Source: Candidatus Colimorpha pelethequi
GTDB lineage: Bacteria; Bacteroidota; Bacteroidia; Bacteroidales; P3
Direction: 5' to 3'
Length of the DNA stretch: 64,000 nt
Assembly (NCBI GenBank): GCA_018064245.1
Contig: JAGHVO010000020.1
Location: 38,172 to 102,171 of the forward strand
Shown here piece after piece: positions 18,659-26,803 of the stretch; within the stretch, counting starts at the first letter, position 1, and every line of letters starts with the position of its first letter. Both the position numbers and the translations under genes were made by a program. Under the pieces are notes generated by a model that saw only the letters and a list, made by a program, of their open reading frames with translations, was not told where the DNA came from and searched no databases.

Positions 18659-19528
18659 ATGAACGTTGAAGAATACATTGTGGCAAGACTTAACGCCTTG
18701 ATGCACACCAATGACGCCGAAATCGTCAAACGATTGGAGGGCGGTATGAGCAATTACACCTATGTGGTGGAATCTCAAGGAAAGAAATATACCTACCGCG
18801 TGCCAGGCAAATTCGCAGAGAAATTCGTTGACAGAGATGACGAACTGCTCAATCTTCGCGAAATCGACCAATTGGGCTTGAGCAATGTCACCACATACGT
18901 GGAAGTACGTTCTGGTGAGAAACTGGCTGAATATGTGGAAGGTACCATCATGTCCGAGACAGATGTCGTTTCATACAACCAGATGTCTGTCGCTGCACTG
19001 AAGAAGATCCATTCCAGCAAGGTACATTTCAAGGACTACAATGCTTTTGGTCGTCTTGACGACGATGAGCGTTATTGTCGAGAGACTGGTTTCTCCCATC
19101 CCGATGAGTATCTTGCACTACGTCATAAACTTGACGAGATGCGTCGCACCCATGCCGCTGTACCCCAAGTTCCTTGCCATTGCGACTACCAACCTACCAA
19201 TTTGGTCATCCAAGGCGAAAAACTTTTTGTCCTTGACTGGGAGTTCGCCGGTATGAACGACCCATTCTACGATATCGCTTGCTATGGTAACGCTGGTTTT
19301 GACAAGGCTCTTTCCTTGCTTGACGCCTATTTGGGACGCAAGGCCAACAAAGAGGAGTTGCAGCGTCTCTATTTCCATCGTGCATTCCAGTGCCTCCAGT
19401 GGTACAATGTAGCCATCTTCAAAGACCGTGTAGGGCTCAGCAAAGACCTCAACATGGACTTCAACCAAGTGGCGCTGATGTTCCTTGGTATGGCAAAAGA
19501 CCTTATCGAAAATTACGAGAACTTGTAA
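18659..19528 (+). CDS. LicA-like choline/ethanolamine kinase family protein
   Basis: Protein-kinase-like small-molecule phosphotransferase, probably phosphorylating choline, ethanolamine or an amino alcohol with ATP. 289 aa. The N-lobe has LEGGMSNYTYVVESQGKKYTYRVPG (~24-48). The catalytic HCDYQPTN (H174, D176, N181) and metal-binding LDWEFAGMNDPFYDIA (D193) are intact. The pattern matches LicA/choline kinase better than aminoglycoside kinases (WEFAGMNDPFYDIA). No licB, licC or licD lies beside it, so phosphocholine decoration of surface glycans is a possibility, not a conclusion. The neighbours xerD and sufB are functionally unrelated. Confidence 0.82.
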   Translation: MNVEEYIVARLNALMHTNDAEIVKRLEGGMSNYTYVVESQGKKYTYRVPGKFAEKFVDRDDELLNLREIDQLGLSNVTTYVEVRSGEKLAEYVEGTIMSETDVVSYNQMSVAALKKIHSSKVHFKDYNAFGRLDDDERYCRETGFSHPDEYLALRHKLDEMRRTHAAVPQVPCHCDYQPTNLVIQGEKLFVLDWEFAGMNDPFYDIACYGNAGFDKALSLLDAYLGRKANKEELQRLYFHRAFQCLQWYNVAIFKDRVGLSKDLNMDFNQVALMFLGMAKDLIENYENL

Positions 19529-19560
19529 CCTGTTGTGAGTAGAATCGACAATCTACCATT

Positions 19561-19596
19561 CAAACTCTTAACTCTTAACTCAATAACTCTTAACTT
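19561..19596 (+). repeat. AACTCTT heptamer repeat before sufB
   Basis: CAAACTCTTAACTCTTAACT and CAATAACTCTTAACTT: four near-perfect 7-base units (AACTCTT) ending six bases before the sufB ATG at 19602. Confidence 0.75.
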
Positions 19597-19601
19597 TTCT
19601 C

Positions 19602-21050
19602 ATGTCCGAAAAGAACAACGACATCATCCAACAAGTCACGAACGAAGAATACAAATGGGGCTTCGTGACGGATATTGACACTGACACTATTGGCAAAGGT
19701 CTCAACGAAGACGTTATCCGCCTTATCTCCCAAAAGAAGAACGAACCTGAGTGGTTGCTCGAATTCCGCCTTAAAGCTTTTCGCCGTTGGCGTCAGATGG
19801 AAGAGCCAGACTGGGCACATCTGGATTATGAAAAAGTTGACTATCAAGACATCATCTATTATGCTGCTCCTAAGCAGCAGGAACAGAAAAAAAGTCTTGA
19901 CGAGGTGGATCCCGAGTTACTTGCCACTTTCGACAAGCTCGGAATCCCTTTGCGTGAACAGAAACAGCTTGCAGGCGTGGCATACGATGCCATTATGGAC
20001 TCTGTTTCCGTCAAGACCACTTCGCAAAAAATGCTCGAAGAACAGGGCATACTCTTTTGCCCTATCAGCGAGGCGGTACAGAAATACCCAGACCTCGTCA
20101 AGCAGTATATGGGAAGCGTAGTTCCTGCTGGCGACAATTTCTTTGCTGCACTCAATTCCGCAGTCTTCAGTGACGGTTCTTTCTGCTATATCCCTAAGGG
20201 TGTTCGTTGTCCTATCGAGCTCTCTTCGTATTTCCGTATCAATGCCAAAGGTACGGGTCAGTTTGAACGTACCCTTATCATCGCCGACGAAGGCGCCTAT
20301 GTCTCCTACATGGAAGGCTGCACCGCTCCTCAACGTGATGAGAACCAGCTCCACGCTGCTATCGTCGAGATTGTTGCTCTTAAAGATGCAGAGGTTAAAT
20401 ATAGTACTGTACAGAATTGGTATCCAGGCGACAAAGACGGCAAGGGCGGTATCTACAACTTTGTCACTAAGCGTGGCATCTGCAAGGGCTCTCACAGCAA
20501 AATCTCTTGGACGCAGGTGGAGACGGGATCGGCAGTTACTTGGAAATACCCCAGTTGCATCCTTCAGGGCGACGATTCCACCGCCGAGTTCTACAGCGTG
20601 GCAGTTACCAACAACTATCAGCAGGCCGACACCGGTACCAAGATGATTCACATTGGCAAAAACACTCGAAGCACTATTATGTCAAAGGGTATCAGCGCAG
20701 GTCATAGTCAGAACTCCTACCGTGGTCTTGTGCAGATCAACAAAAGCGCCGAAAATGCACGCAATTTCTCGCAGTGCGACTCCCTTTTGTTGGGTGATAC
20801 CTGCGGCGCTCATACTTGGCCCTACATCAAAGCCAACAACACCACCGCCATTCTTGAGCACGAGGCCACTACCAGCAAGATTTCTGAAGACCAGCTTTTC
20901 TATTGCCAGCAACGTGGCATTTCTCCCGAAAGCGCTGTGGGTCTTATCGTCAACGGCTACGCCAAGGATGTGCTCAAAAAACTTCCCATGGAATTTGCCG
21001 TAGAAGCGCAGAAACTTCTCAGCATCTCTCTTGAAGGAAGCGTGGGATAA
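19602..21050 (+). CDS. sufB: Fe-S cluster assembly protein SufB
   Basis: Scaffold subunit of the SufBCD complex that builds [4Fe-4S] clusters. 482 aa, normal length. Visible: the N-terminal [20 protein letters not shown], the beta-helix core ([40 protein letters not shown]), the functional Cys segment [21 protein letters not shown], and the C-terminal [15 protein letters not shown]. sufC, sufD and sufS, normally directly downstream in Bacteroidota, are missing: a 62-base spacer of AAGGTC-type repeats leads into a TrmH-family gene. The complex must be completed from another locus. Confidence 0.95.
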   Translation: MSEKNNDIIQQVTNEEYKWGFVTDIDTDTIGKGLNEDVIRLISQKKNEPEWLLEFRLKAFRRWRQMEEPDWAHLDYEKVDYQDIIYYAAPKQQEQKKSLDEVDPELLATFDKLGIPLREQKQLAGVAYDAIMDSVSVKTTSQKMLEEQGILFCPISEAVQKYPDLVKQYMGSVVPAGDNFFAALNSAVFSDGSFCYIPKGVRCPIELSSYFRINAKGTGQFERTLIIADEGAYVSYMEGCTAPQRDENQLHAAIVEIVALKDAEVKYSTVQNWYPGDKDGKGGIYNFVTKRGICKGSHSKISWTQVETGSAVTWKYPSCILQGDDSTAEFYSVAVTNNYQQADTGTKMIHIGKNTRSTIMSKGISAGHSQNSYRGLVQINKSAENARNFSQCDSLLLGDTCGAHTWPYIKANNTTAILEHEATTSKISEDQLFYCQQRGISPESAVGLIVNGYAKDVLKKLPMEFAVEAQKLLSISLEGSVG

Positions 21051-21063
21051 AAAACGGTTCAAC

Positions 21064-21096
21064 GTCAAGGTCAAGGTAAAGGTCAACATCAAGGTT
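21064..21096 (+). repeat. AAGGTC-type repeat after sufB
   Basis: GTCAAGGTCAAGGTAAAGG and TCAACATCAAGG make up five degenerate 6-base units. The reverse-complement version (ACCTTGAC type) occurs at 35383-35413 after the C69 dipeptidase gene. Confidence 0.7.
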
Positions 21097-21112
21097 TTAA
21101 AGGTAACGTAGG

Positions 21113-21655
21113 ATGAAAAAACTGAGTATGGAGGAACTCAACCGCATCTCGGTTCAGGAGTTCAAAGAAGTGGAGAAAATTCCGCTCACTGTTGTTTTAG
21201 ACAATGTGCGAAGTCAGAACAATATAGGTTCGGTCTTTCGTACGTCCGATGCTTTTCGGGTAGAACGAATCTGTCTTTGTGGCATCTGCTCCACACCGCC
21301 ACATCGTGACATTCATAAAACGGCTCTTGGCGCAGAGGATTCCGTTGATTGGACCTATTTTGAAGACAGCGTGGCTTGCGTTCAGTCGCTCAAAGAACAA
21401 GGATATAAAGTATATGCCATTGAGCAAGTCGATGATAGCATCAAACTTGACAAATTGTCCCAAAGTTTGACATTGGATGCAAAGGATAAAGTCGCCATCG
21501 TATTTGGCAACGAAGTCGAGGGTGTTATGGATGAGGTCATTGCACTTTGTGACGGCAGTATTGAAATTCCACAATTCGGAACCAAACACTCTCTCAACAT
21601 CTCTTGCGCCGCCGCAATAGTTTTGTGGGAATTCTTCCAATTACTTAAGAAATAG
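21113..21655 (+). CDS. TrmH/SpoU-family RNA 2'-O-methyltransferase
   Basis: SAM-dependent 2'-O-ribose methyltransferase of the SPOUT class acting on rRNA or tRNA. 180 aa, catalytic domain only, with no N-terminal RNA-binding extension. The three SpoU motifs are visible: NVRSQNNIGSVFRTSDAF (~34-51), VAIVFGNEVEGV (~129-140) and IEIPQFGTKHSLNISCAAAI (~151-170). The exact target nucleotide cannot be told. It sits 62 bases after sufB and 21 bases before the thioesterase, all in the same direction. Confidence 0.9.
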   Translation: MKKLSMEELNRISVQEFKEVEKIPLTVVLDNVRSQNNIGSVFRTSDAFRVERICLCGICSTPPHRDIHKTALGAEDSVDWTYFEDSVACVQSLKEQGYKVYAIEQVDDSIKLDKLSQSLTLDAKDKVAIVFGNEVEGVMDEVIALCDGSIEIPQFGTKHSLNISCAAAIVLWEFFQLLKK

Positions 21656-21676
21656 TCATTCAATTCGCAATTTTCA
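21656..21676 (+). repeat. CAATTCTCAATT-type spacer, trmH-like / thioesterase
   Basis: The whole 21-base spacer is repeat-like: TCATTCAATTCGCAATTTTC, running from the stop codon directly into the ATG at 21677. Confidence 0.55.
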
Positions 21677-22078
21677 ATGTCAATGACGCTCGACGATATT
21701 CGTCAAACTTTCTCCAAGGACCTATACGCAACAGAGGCTACTGGTGTACAAATCCTAGAAGTGGGCGACCATTTTGCTCGTTGCGGCGTTACGCTCACTC
21801 CAATACATCGCAATGCCATGGGGTCAGTGATGGGGGGTGTGTTGTTCACTATTGCCGATTTCGCCTTTGCCGTAGCTGCCAATAGCAATGGTCTGGAATG
21901 GGTCTCTTTGGAAAGTTCTATCCACTATCTTTCTTCAGCACCCTCGCAACAAATCTTTGCTTCAACCAAGTGCATCCGCCAAGGTCGCACCACCTGCCTC
22001 TACGAAATAGAAATACGCAACGAGTCGGACAAATTGTTGGCAATTGTCACCACATCGGGGATGAAAGTTAACTCATAA
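21677..22078 (+). CDS. PaaI-type hotdog thioesterase
   Basis: Acyl-CoA thioesterase of the PaaI/4HBT family; the substrate is not predictable. 133 aa, one hotdog domain. The family helix motif HRNAMGSVMGGVLFTIADFAFAVAAN (~44-69) contains the conserved N-x-x-G-x-x-x-G-G pattern with catalytic Asp61 (IADFAFA), and strands such as WVSLESSIHYLSSAP follow. Either ATG 21677 or ATG 21683 could be used. It is the last gene of a plus-strand run and converges on the PPDK-like gene. Confidence 0.87.
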   Translation: MSMTLDDIRQTFSKDLYATEATGVQILEVGDHFARCGVTLTPIHRNAMGSVMGGVLFTIADFAFAVAANSNGLEWVSLESSIHYLSSAPSQQIFASTKCIRQGRTTCLYEIEIRNESDKLLAIVTTSGMKVNS

Positions 22079-22136
22079 GAGAATTAAGAAGTTGTGTACA
22101 TATGAGATAAAATGGTCAAATGTTTGAAATTGACCG

Positions 22137-24764
22137 CTATTCTGTTATTTTCTTTGCTTCCACTTGGGCTTTTATCCAAGGTTTGGACATGTCGAACAGT
22201 TCTTCGATAGGCAGCGCCAACTTTTCAACCAGCATGTGGGTGTTTTCTTGGTGTTCAATGCTTTCGAGTTCGCTCTTGATGTGATTCCAATCGTGGTTGG
22301 CATATAGCAACGGCACAAAGTTGTAGAGGTCGAAATTCTTGATGACCATATTGTCGATGCCAGTAGTCTCTATTCTTGAATGAGCTCTTGCCAAGCGGAT
22401 TTCGCCCACTTCTTCCAATACATGCAAGTATTTTTCATAAAGCACATATTCGTTGAGCAGAAAGGCTGTGGCTGTGTCGCTGAGATTGTTCCAAACAATG
22501 GTGGGCAACGGTTTTGACACAAAACGTCCCAGCATAAACGCTCCAGCAGTCAATCCCGAGATGCCACGGATGAGGCAGGCTTCGCAGGCTTGCTTGAAAA
22601 AAACTATCTTGTTGTTGTTGTAGAGCAGGTTGAATACCCTTGATTGATCTTGATGGTCGCCCATCTTGCTTTCAAGCACTTGTTTAATGTATAGGTCTGA
22701 ATGGTCTTGATACCAATTGTTTACGATAATCATTGCCTGCTCTGGCTTGTTCTGTAAGTCGCAGCGTATCAGTCGTGCCAAGGTGTCCACGTCGGCGATG
22801 TAGTTGGCCTTGGTGGAGTTCACGATTTCCTGGTATTGGGCATAGGCGACTTTCATGTCTTCGAAAAACACTTTCTCTTCGTCGTTCAGCTCCACGGGTT
22901 CGTTGTTGAGATATTTGGTGAATCGTGCAGGCTTGAAGTCGGCGACACCTTTGTAGATGGTTTGCCGTTTGCTTGAAACGGTGATCATGTCCATCTCCTT
23001 GAGTTCCAAACCGTCTTCGTTAATCAGTTTGTCGCCTTCCTTGCGAATGCCGAAACTCTGCAAATCCATGAATGCAGGAATGCCGTAGCCTCGGCAAGCC
23101 GTAACCACATGAATGGCTGCGGGAGTCATACTCATGATGGCGTCCACCTCGTTGAGTGTGATGGTGTCTTCGGGAATAAATCTGTCTTGGCAAAGGCAAA
23201 CGTTCATTCCCAAGCTTTTCAGTTCGTGGGCTTTCATCGCACTGAAACAGAGCGTTGCCGTGATGGCGGTACGCGGCAGCACACTCAGTCCTTTGCCGAA
23301 ATATTGCAGTTTCTCCAACGACGAATCGTCAATAGAAGCCGAAATGATTTGTCGGAGGTGGTAAGGCTTGATGAGATCCATCACCTGCGGCTCGTCAATC
23401 ATGCCTTCTTGGTACAGGTTAATGGCAGAAAGCAGCGCGGCACGGCCCGTCATTTCCGACATATTGAGTTGTAGCACAGAGAAAAGGCTCACTTTGTGGT
23501 GCAATGTCTCCACGGCAAACTCAATGGTAACGGGCGAGTGGTGGCGCATCTCCAATTTCTTAAGCAGGGGATGGAAGTGATAGACGGCAGGGAAGATGTC
23601 CTTGATTTCGTTTCGGTTATGATAGCAGCGGTCTTCCGAAGTAACGTCTCCCGTCATGATTTCCTCACCGAAAATATTTCTGTAACTTTCAATTTGACAA
23701 CCACTTCCAGTGCGACTGTGGTGACTGTAAAGCACGCCTGGGTAGGACTCGTTGTTGCCGATGGTCCACACCATTTTTTGCAAGATGAACGAAGGAAATG
23801 CCTGTTTGCCTTGCATGAAGGTCAGGATGAGGTCCTGGTTTTCGATGTAGAAATCGCGTACATGTAAAATCAGTCTTATGGCCTGGTAATGAGCGTCGTG
23901 CAGCGTGCGCTCACCTTCCGTTCCGGTAGCGATGATTTTCTGCTCCATTTCTTCGATGCGAGCAGTCTGCATCTCGTTCGATAGCTCAATGTCGCTTTTT
24001 TCGTAACGATGTTCAATCTTGAGCATTTGGCAGATGCTGTGCAACGTGCTCAAATAGACTCGGTTGGCCATTGTTTCGGTATGGTTCAACCTAAAACCTT
24101 CGTAAGCCTCTCTTGTCATACCAATGTTTAGCAACGTAGGCATGAGTCCTGGAATGTATTGAGGCATTGCGCAGCGAATGGCGAAAACAAGCGGATGACG
24201 CGAGTCTCCCAACTTGTTGCCGGTCATTATTTCAAGGTTGGTTATTGCATGTTCAATCAATTCGGGCATGTGCTCGGGATGGTTGAATGCCGCTGCAGTG
24301 ATGATGCAAAAATCAGGCACAGGATAGCAGTTTCGCGTAAGGTCAAGCAGGATGCGTCCTTTGTGGCTGATTTCTTCGTCTGTGAAATTACCTGTTGTAA
24401 GTGTGGTAATCAGTTCGTTGCTGTCCCACAATGGATTTGCCTGGGCGTATTCTTGGCAGTTCTTCCAAAATGCGTCACGACTTTTTTCAAGTTCCTCATG
24501 ATGTTCTTTTTCGTTGAGAAGCAAGTTGAAATAGTCCTCACGTTCTTTGTCGTGCAATTTCAGAAGGTAGAACATATCGTACCAACGAGGAGGAAACTCC
24601 TTGACAGATCCGTCGTTGTCGGTGTAAATCACCGTGCCAGGTTTGTTGCCCTCCAAGGTGTTGGCAATGTCGTCGTTGTCTTTGTTGAAGATTTCGCGGC
24701 CTTCCTTGGCGTAAAGCCGAATCATGTAGTAATTGGGGTAACTTGCTCGAATTAAGAAACTCAT
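22137..24764 (-). CDS. Divergent pyruvate phosphate dikinase-like protein without PEP barrel
   Basis: 875 aa. Residues ~135-250 align with the PPDK ATP-grasp region (LDLTRNCYPVPDFCIITAAA, NPLL-like HPLVFAIRCAMPQYIPGLMP). Residues ~340-450 match the PPDK segment around GVLYSHHSRTGSG, IEF (E415) and LQL (Q432). Residues ~487-570 match the phosphohistidine domain: TPAAIHVVTACRGYGIPAF aligns column by column with the PPDK GGMTSHAAVVARGMGKPC motif, placing His552 on the catalytic His. Several ATP-site residues differ. From ~600 to 875 I see no PEP/pyruvate TIM barrel; the C-terminus is helical and unrecognised. It may therefore phosphorylate something other than pyruvate, or be a pseudoenzyme. It lies 61 bases after the S41 protease gene. 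Confidence 0.72.
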   Translation of the reverse strand: MSFLIRASYPNYYMIRLYAKEGREIFNKDNDDIANTLEGNKPGTVIYTDNDGSVKEFPPRWYDMFYLLKLHDKEREDYFNLLLNEKEHHEELEKSRDAFWKNCQEYAQANPLWDSNELITTLTTGNFTDEEISHKGRILLDLTRNCYPVPDFCIITAAAFNHPEHMPELIEHAITNLEIMTGNKLGDSRHPLVFAIRCAMPQYIPGLMPTLLNIGMTREAYEGFRLNHTETMANRVYLSTLHSICQMLKIEHRYEKSDIELSNEMQTARIEEMEQKIIATGTEGERTLHDAHYQAIRLILHVRDFYIENQDLILTFMQGKQAFPSFILQKMVWTIGNNESYPGVLYSHHSRTGSGCQIESYRNIFGEEIMTGDVTSEDRCYHNRNEIKDIFPAVYHFHPLLKKLEMRHHSPVTIEFAVETLHHKVSLFSVLQLNMSEMTGRAALLSAINLYQEGMIDEPQVMDLIKPYHLRQIISASIDDSSLEKLQYFGKGLSVLPRTAITATLCFSAMKAHELKSLGMNVCLCQDRFIPEDTITLNEVDAIMSMTPAAIHVVTACRGYGIPAFMDLQSFGIRKEGDKLINEDGLELKEMDMITVSSKRQTIYKGVADFKPARFTKYLNNEPVELNDEEKVFFEDMKVAYAQYQEIVNSTKANYIADVDTLARLIRCDLQNKPEQAMIIVNNWYQDHSDLYIKQVLESKMGDHQDQSRVFNLLYNNNKIVFFKQACEACLIRGISGLTAGAFMLGRFVSKPLPTIVWNNLSDTATAFLLNEYVLYEKYLHVLEEVGEIRLARAHSRIETTGIDNMVIKNFDLYNFVPLLYANHDWNHIKSELESIEHQENTHMLVEKLALPIEELFDMSKPWIKAQVEAKKITE

Positions 24765-24780
24765 GATGTAGTGTGTAATA

Positions 24781-24840
24781 GTTTTAAGTTTTAAGCTTTA
24801 AGTTTTATGTTGTAAGGGCTATTTGTCAATTGTCAATTAT
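24781..24840 (-). repeat. TTTTAAG and CAATTGTC repeats, S41 / PPDK-like junction
   Basis: On the plus strand GTTTTAAGTTTTAAGCTTTA (7-base units) and TTTGTCAATTGTCAATTATC. Read along the minus-strand genes, the second block contains the last codons and stop of the S41 protease (I-I-D-N-stop), and the ACTTAAAGC-type block comes next, before the downstream gene. Confidence 0.7.
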
Positions 24841-25848
24841 CCAATCGCAAGCCCTTTCTATCACATTGTCGATTCCGATGGCTATGGAGTCTTTGTCGAG
24901 AATGACGTACAGGTCGGGAGGTACTCCGTTTTCGTAGTTGTTGCCGTCCAAGGCGATGGTGCGTGTTACAGGGAAACGATATCTCCATCCGTTTGGCAAT
25001 TCTCCTCCGTTTGGCAAGCCTAATCCGCCGCCGGTAGTGTCGCCCACAAGAATCATGTTTTCGTAACCTTGTGTGCAGATGGCGAAAGTAGATGTTGCGC
25101 TATAGGAACCTCTGTCCACCAGCACCGCGACGGGTTTTGCATAAGGCTTGAAATCACCGCAGTCGGCTGGTGCATAGAGCGTTTGTCTTGGCCCGAAATC
25201 TTCGTGTTTGGGACCATTCTTGATTTGTGTCGTATAAAGTGCTTGGCCGTGGTTTGGCATGATTTGGAGCAGGTTCCAGATATTTGCGACGCTGCCGCCT
25301 CCATTCTGTCGTAGGTCGAGGATGATGCCTTTTGCCTTTGGATATTGCTTGATGATGTAGTCCATCTGGCTGGCACTTACTGCGTTGGAGAACGATGCAT
25401 AGCGGATATAGATGACATTGCTGTCTCTTAGGCAGTTGTGTTGTAAGTTGCCTGTTGAATGATGGTTGATGGTGAGGTAGTTGAGCATTACCACGTTCCA
25501 GTCGAGATTGCTCTGGGCATACATCTTGTAGTAGATGGAATCGCTATGCGACGCGTCGAAGGTTGCGATGAGGTTTACATGTCCATCTTTTAGTGTATTG
25601 AGCATTTCTGCCATAATGCTGAACAATTGCTCATTAGACATTCCGTCATAAACCTTTGGTCGAAGTGTGTCATATACCATCTGCCAATCCACATCCTTGA
25701 CATCGAAAAAGGAGTATTGCTGGTCGATGCGCTCCCAAAGATAGTCGAACGATTCCACGGCACTACCTTGAGGGTCGTCATCCATCAAGGCTTTTTCGCA
25801 TCCAATAGTCAGCAAGCATCCGATAAATATGAGTAGCCAATGTTTCAT
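24826..25848 (-). CDS. S41-family peptidase lipoprotein
   Basis: Serine protease related to C-terminal processing (CtpA/tricorn core) peptidases, lipid-anchored in the envelope (lipobox Cys17 in CLLTIGC). 340 aa: a helical N-terminal cap (~30-95), no clear PDZ domain, then the S41 fold with GIILDLRQNGGGSVANIW (~174-191), catalytic Ser250 in DRGSYSATSTFA, GDTTGGGLGLPNGG and ENGVPPD. The usual catalytic Lys lies in a region I cannot place with certainty. It starts nine bases after the outer membrane protein gene ends. The C-terminal four residues are written by repeat DNA. Confidence 0.87.
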   Translation of the reverse strand: MKHWLLIFIGCLLTIGCEKALMDDDPQGSAVESFDYLWERIDQQYSFFDVKDVDWQMVYDTLRPKVYDGMSNEQLFSIMAEMLNTLKDGHVNLIATFDASHSDSIYYKMYAQSNLDWNVVMLNYLTINHHSTGNLQHNCLRDSNVIYIRYASFSNAVSASQMDYIIKQYPKAKGIILDLRQNGGGSVANIWNLLQIMPNHGQALYTTQIKNGPKHEDFGPRQTLYAPADCGDFKPYAKPVAVLVDRGSYSATSTFAICTQGYENMILVGDTTGGGLGLPNGGELPNGWRYRFPVTRTIALDGNNYENGVPPDLYVILDKDSIAIGIDNVIERACDWIIDN

Positions 25849-25857
25849 GTTTTCGTC

Positions 25858-26673
25858 TTATTGTTTGGGTGCTTTCAAGATGAAATCTAACTGCAACACA
25901 AGTGCATGTCGCGCCTCTTCATATTTCCAAACTGTCGCGTTTCTTGTTGTCAGAAAGTCCCAGTCGTATGCCAATCCGATTCTGTTTCCGCTGCGAAGGT
26001 TGAGCCATGCGCCAATCTCTGTGGAGAGCGCTGGAAAACCTACGCCGTGCCATTCGTATGTGTTGAACAGACATTCTTTGTCGTCGATGTCGGCGGTAAA
26101 GTTGTCGATATAAGAAAATCCAGGAGCATAGCAGTAGGCAAACGGATTGACGCCCAATTCTCCGTAGAATTTCCATCGCTTGAGGATGAATTCCGCACGT
26201 CCTTGCAGTCCGACGAAAATGAAATCCTCAACAGCAAAATTGGCGTTCATAAATTTGGAAGTGTTCTTGCAACCGATGTAGTCGCCCAAAGAAACACCTC
26301 CAAGAAGGTTCCATCTGTCGTTTTTGAAACAACTATAGTATCCTTTTACAAACAATTCAGCACTGCCGCCGTAAGTGGAATAGTTGAACTTTTTCAGTTG
26401 TGAAAACTCGCGGTTGTAGATTCCACCCGTGAGTTTGGTAGTGCAGTAAATTCTCCAACGAGGCCGCACGATGTTTACATCCAGTCCGGGCTGAATCACG
26501 GCGCCCTGGTAGGTGAGGGGAGAGACCCCTTGGTCGCGAAACAAGCCTTTCCCCAATCCCGTATGGAGATTGAGGCTGGTCTGCGCTGCAGTCGTAATTG
26601 TTGCGCACAGCATCACAAAAAGCATCACAAGTTTCAGCAATTTGTGTCGCACGTCCAATAATCCTAAAATCAT
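25858..26673 (-). CDS. Hypothetical outer membrane beta-barrel protein
   Basis: 271 aa, unrecognised family. A signal peptide (KLVMLFVMLCATITTAAQ) is followed by alternating amphipathic strands (WRIYCTTKLTGGIYNR, RWKFYGELGVNPFAYCYA, RIGLAYDWDFLTTRN) ending in ALVLQLDFIL, the pattern of a small outer membrane barrel. A -7 element TATCTTTG at 26685-26678 would put the transcript start near 26673. Translation may therefore begin at GTG 26652 or ATG 26625 rather than the outermost ATG, unless the message is leaderless. It heads a minus-strand operon with the S41 protease and the PPDK-like gene. Confidence 0.7.
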   Translation of the reverse strand: MILGLLDVRHKLLKLVMLFVMLCATITTAAQTSLNLHTGLGKGLFRDQGVSPLTYQGAVIQPGLDVNIVRPRWRIYCTTKLTGGIYNREFSQLKKFNYSTYGGSAELFVKGYYSCFKNDRWNLLGGVSLGDYIGCKNTSKFMNANFAVEDFIFVGLQGRAEFILKRWKFYGELGVNPFAYCYAPGFSYIDNFTADIDDKECLFNTYEWHGVGFPALSTEIGAWLNLRSGNRIGLAYDWDFLTTRNATVWKYEEARHALVLQLDFILKAPKQ

Positions 26674-26803
26674 ACTGCAAAGATAGTACTTTTCCCGTTA
26701 TCAACATCATTTTTTTTATAAGTTTTTCAAATATGAGGTTCTCATTATTGGAAAAAGTCTTAATTTTGCAGATTATTAATGAATTATAAATTTGTATTGC
26801 AAT

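Noticed and set aside
22137..24764. Loss of the catalytic His in the PPDK-like protein
   Set aside because: A first alignment at M-T-P suggested His to Ala, but anchoring on R-G-Y-G-I-P puts His552 on the catalytic position.
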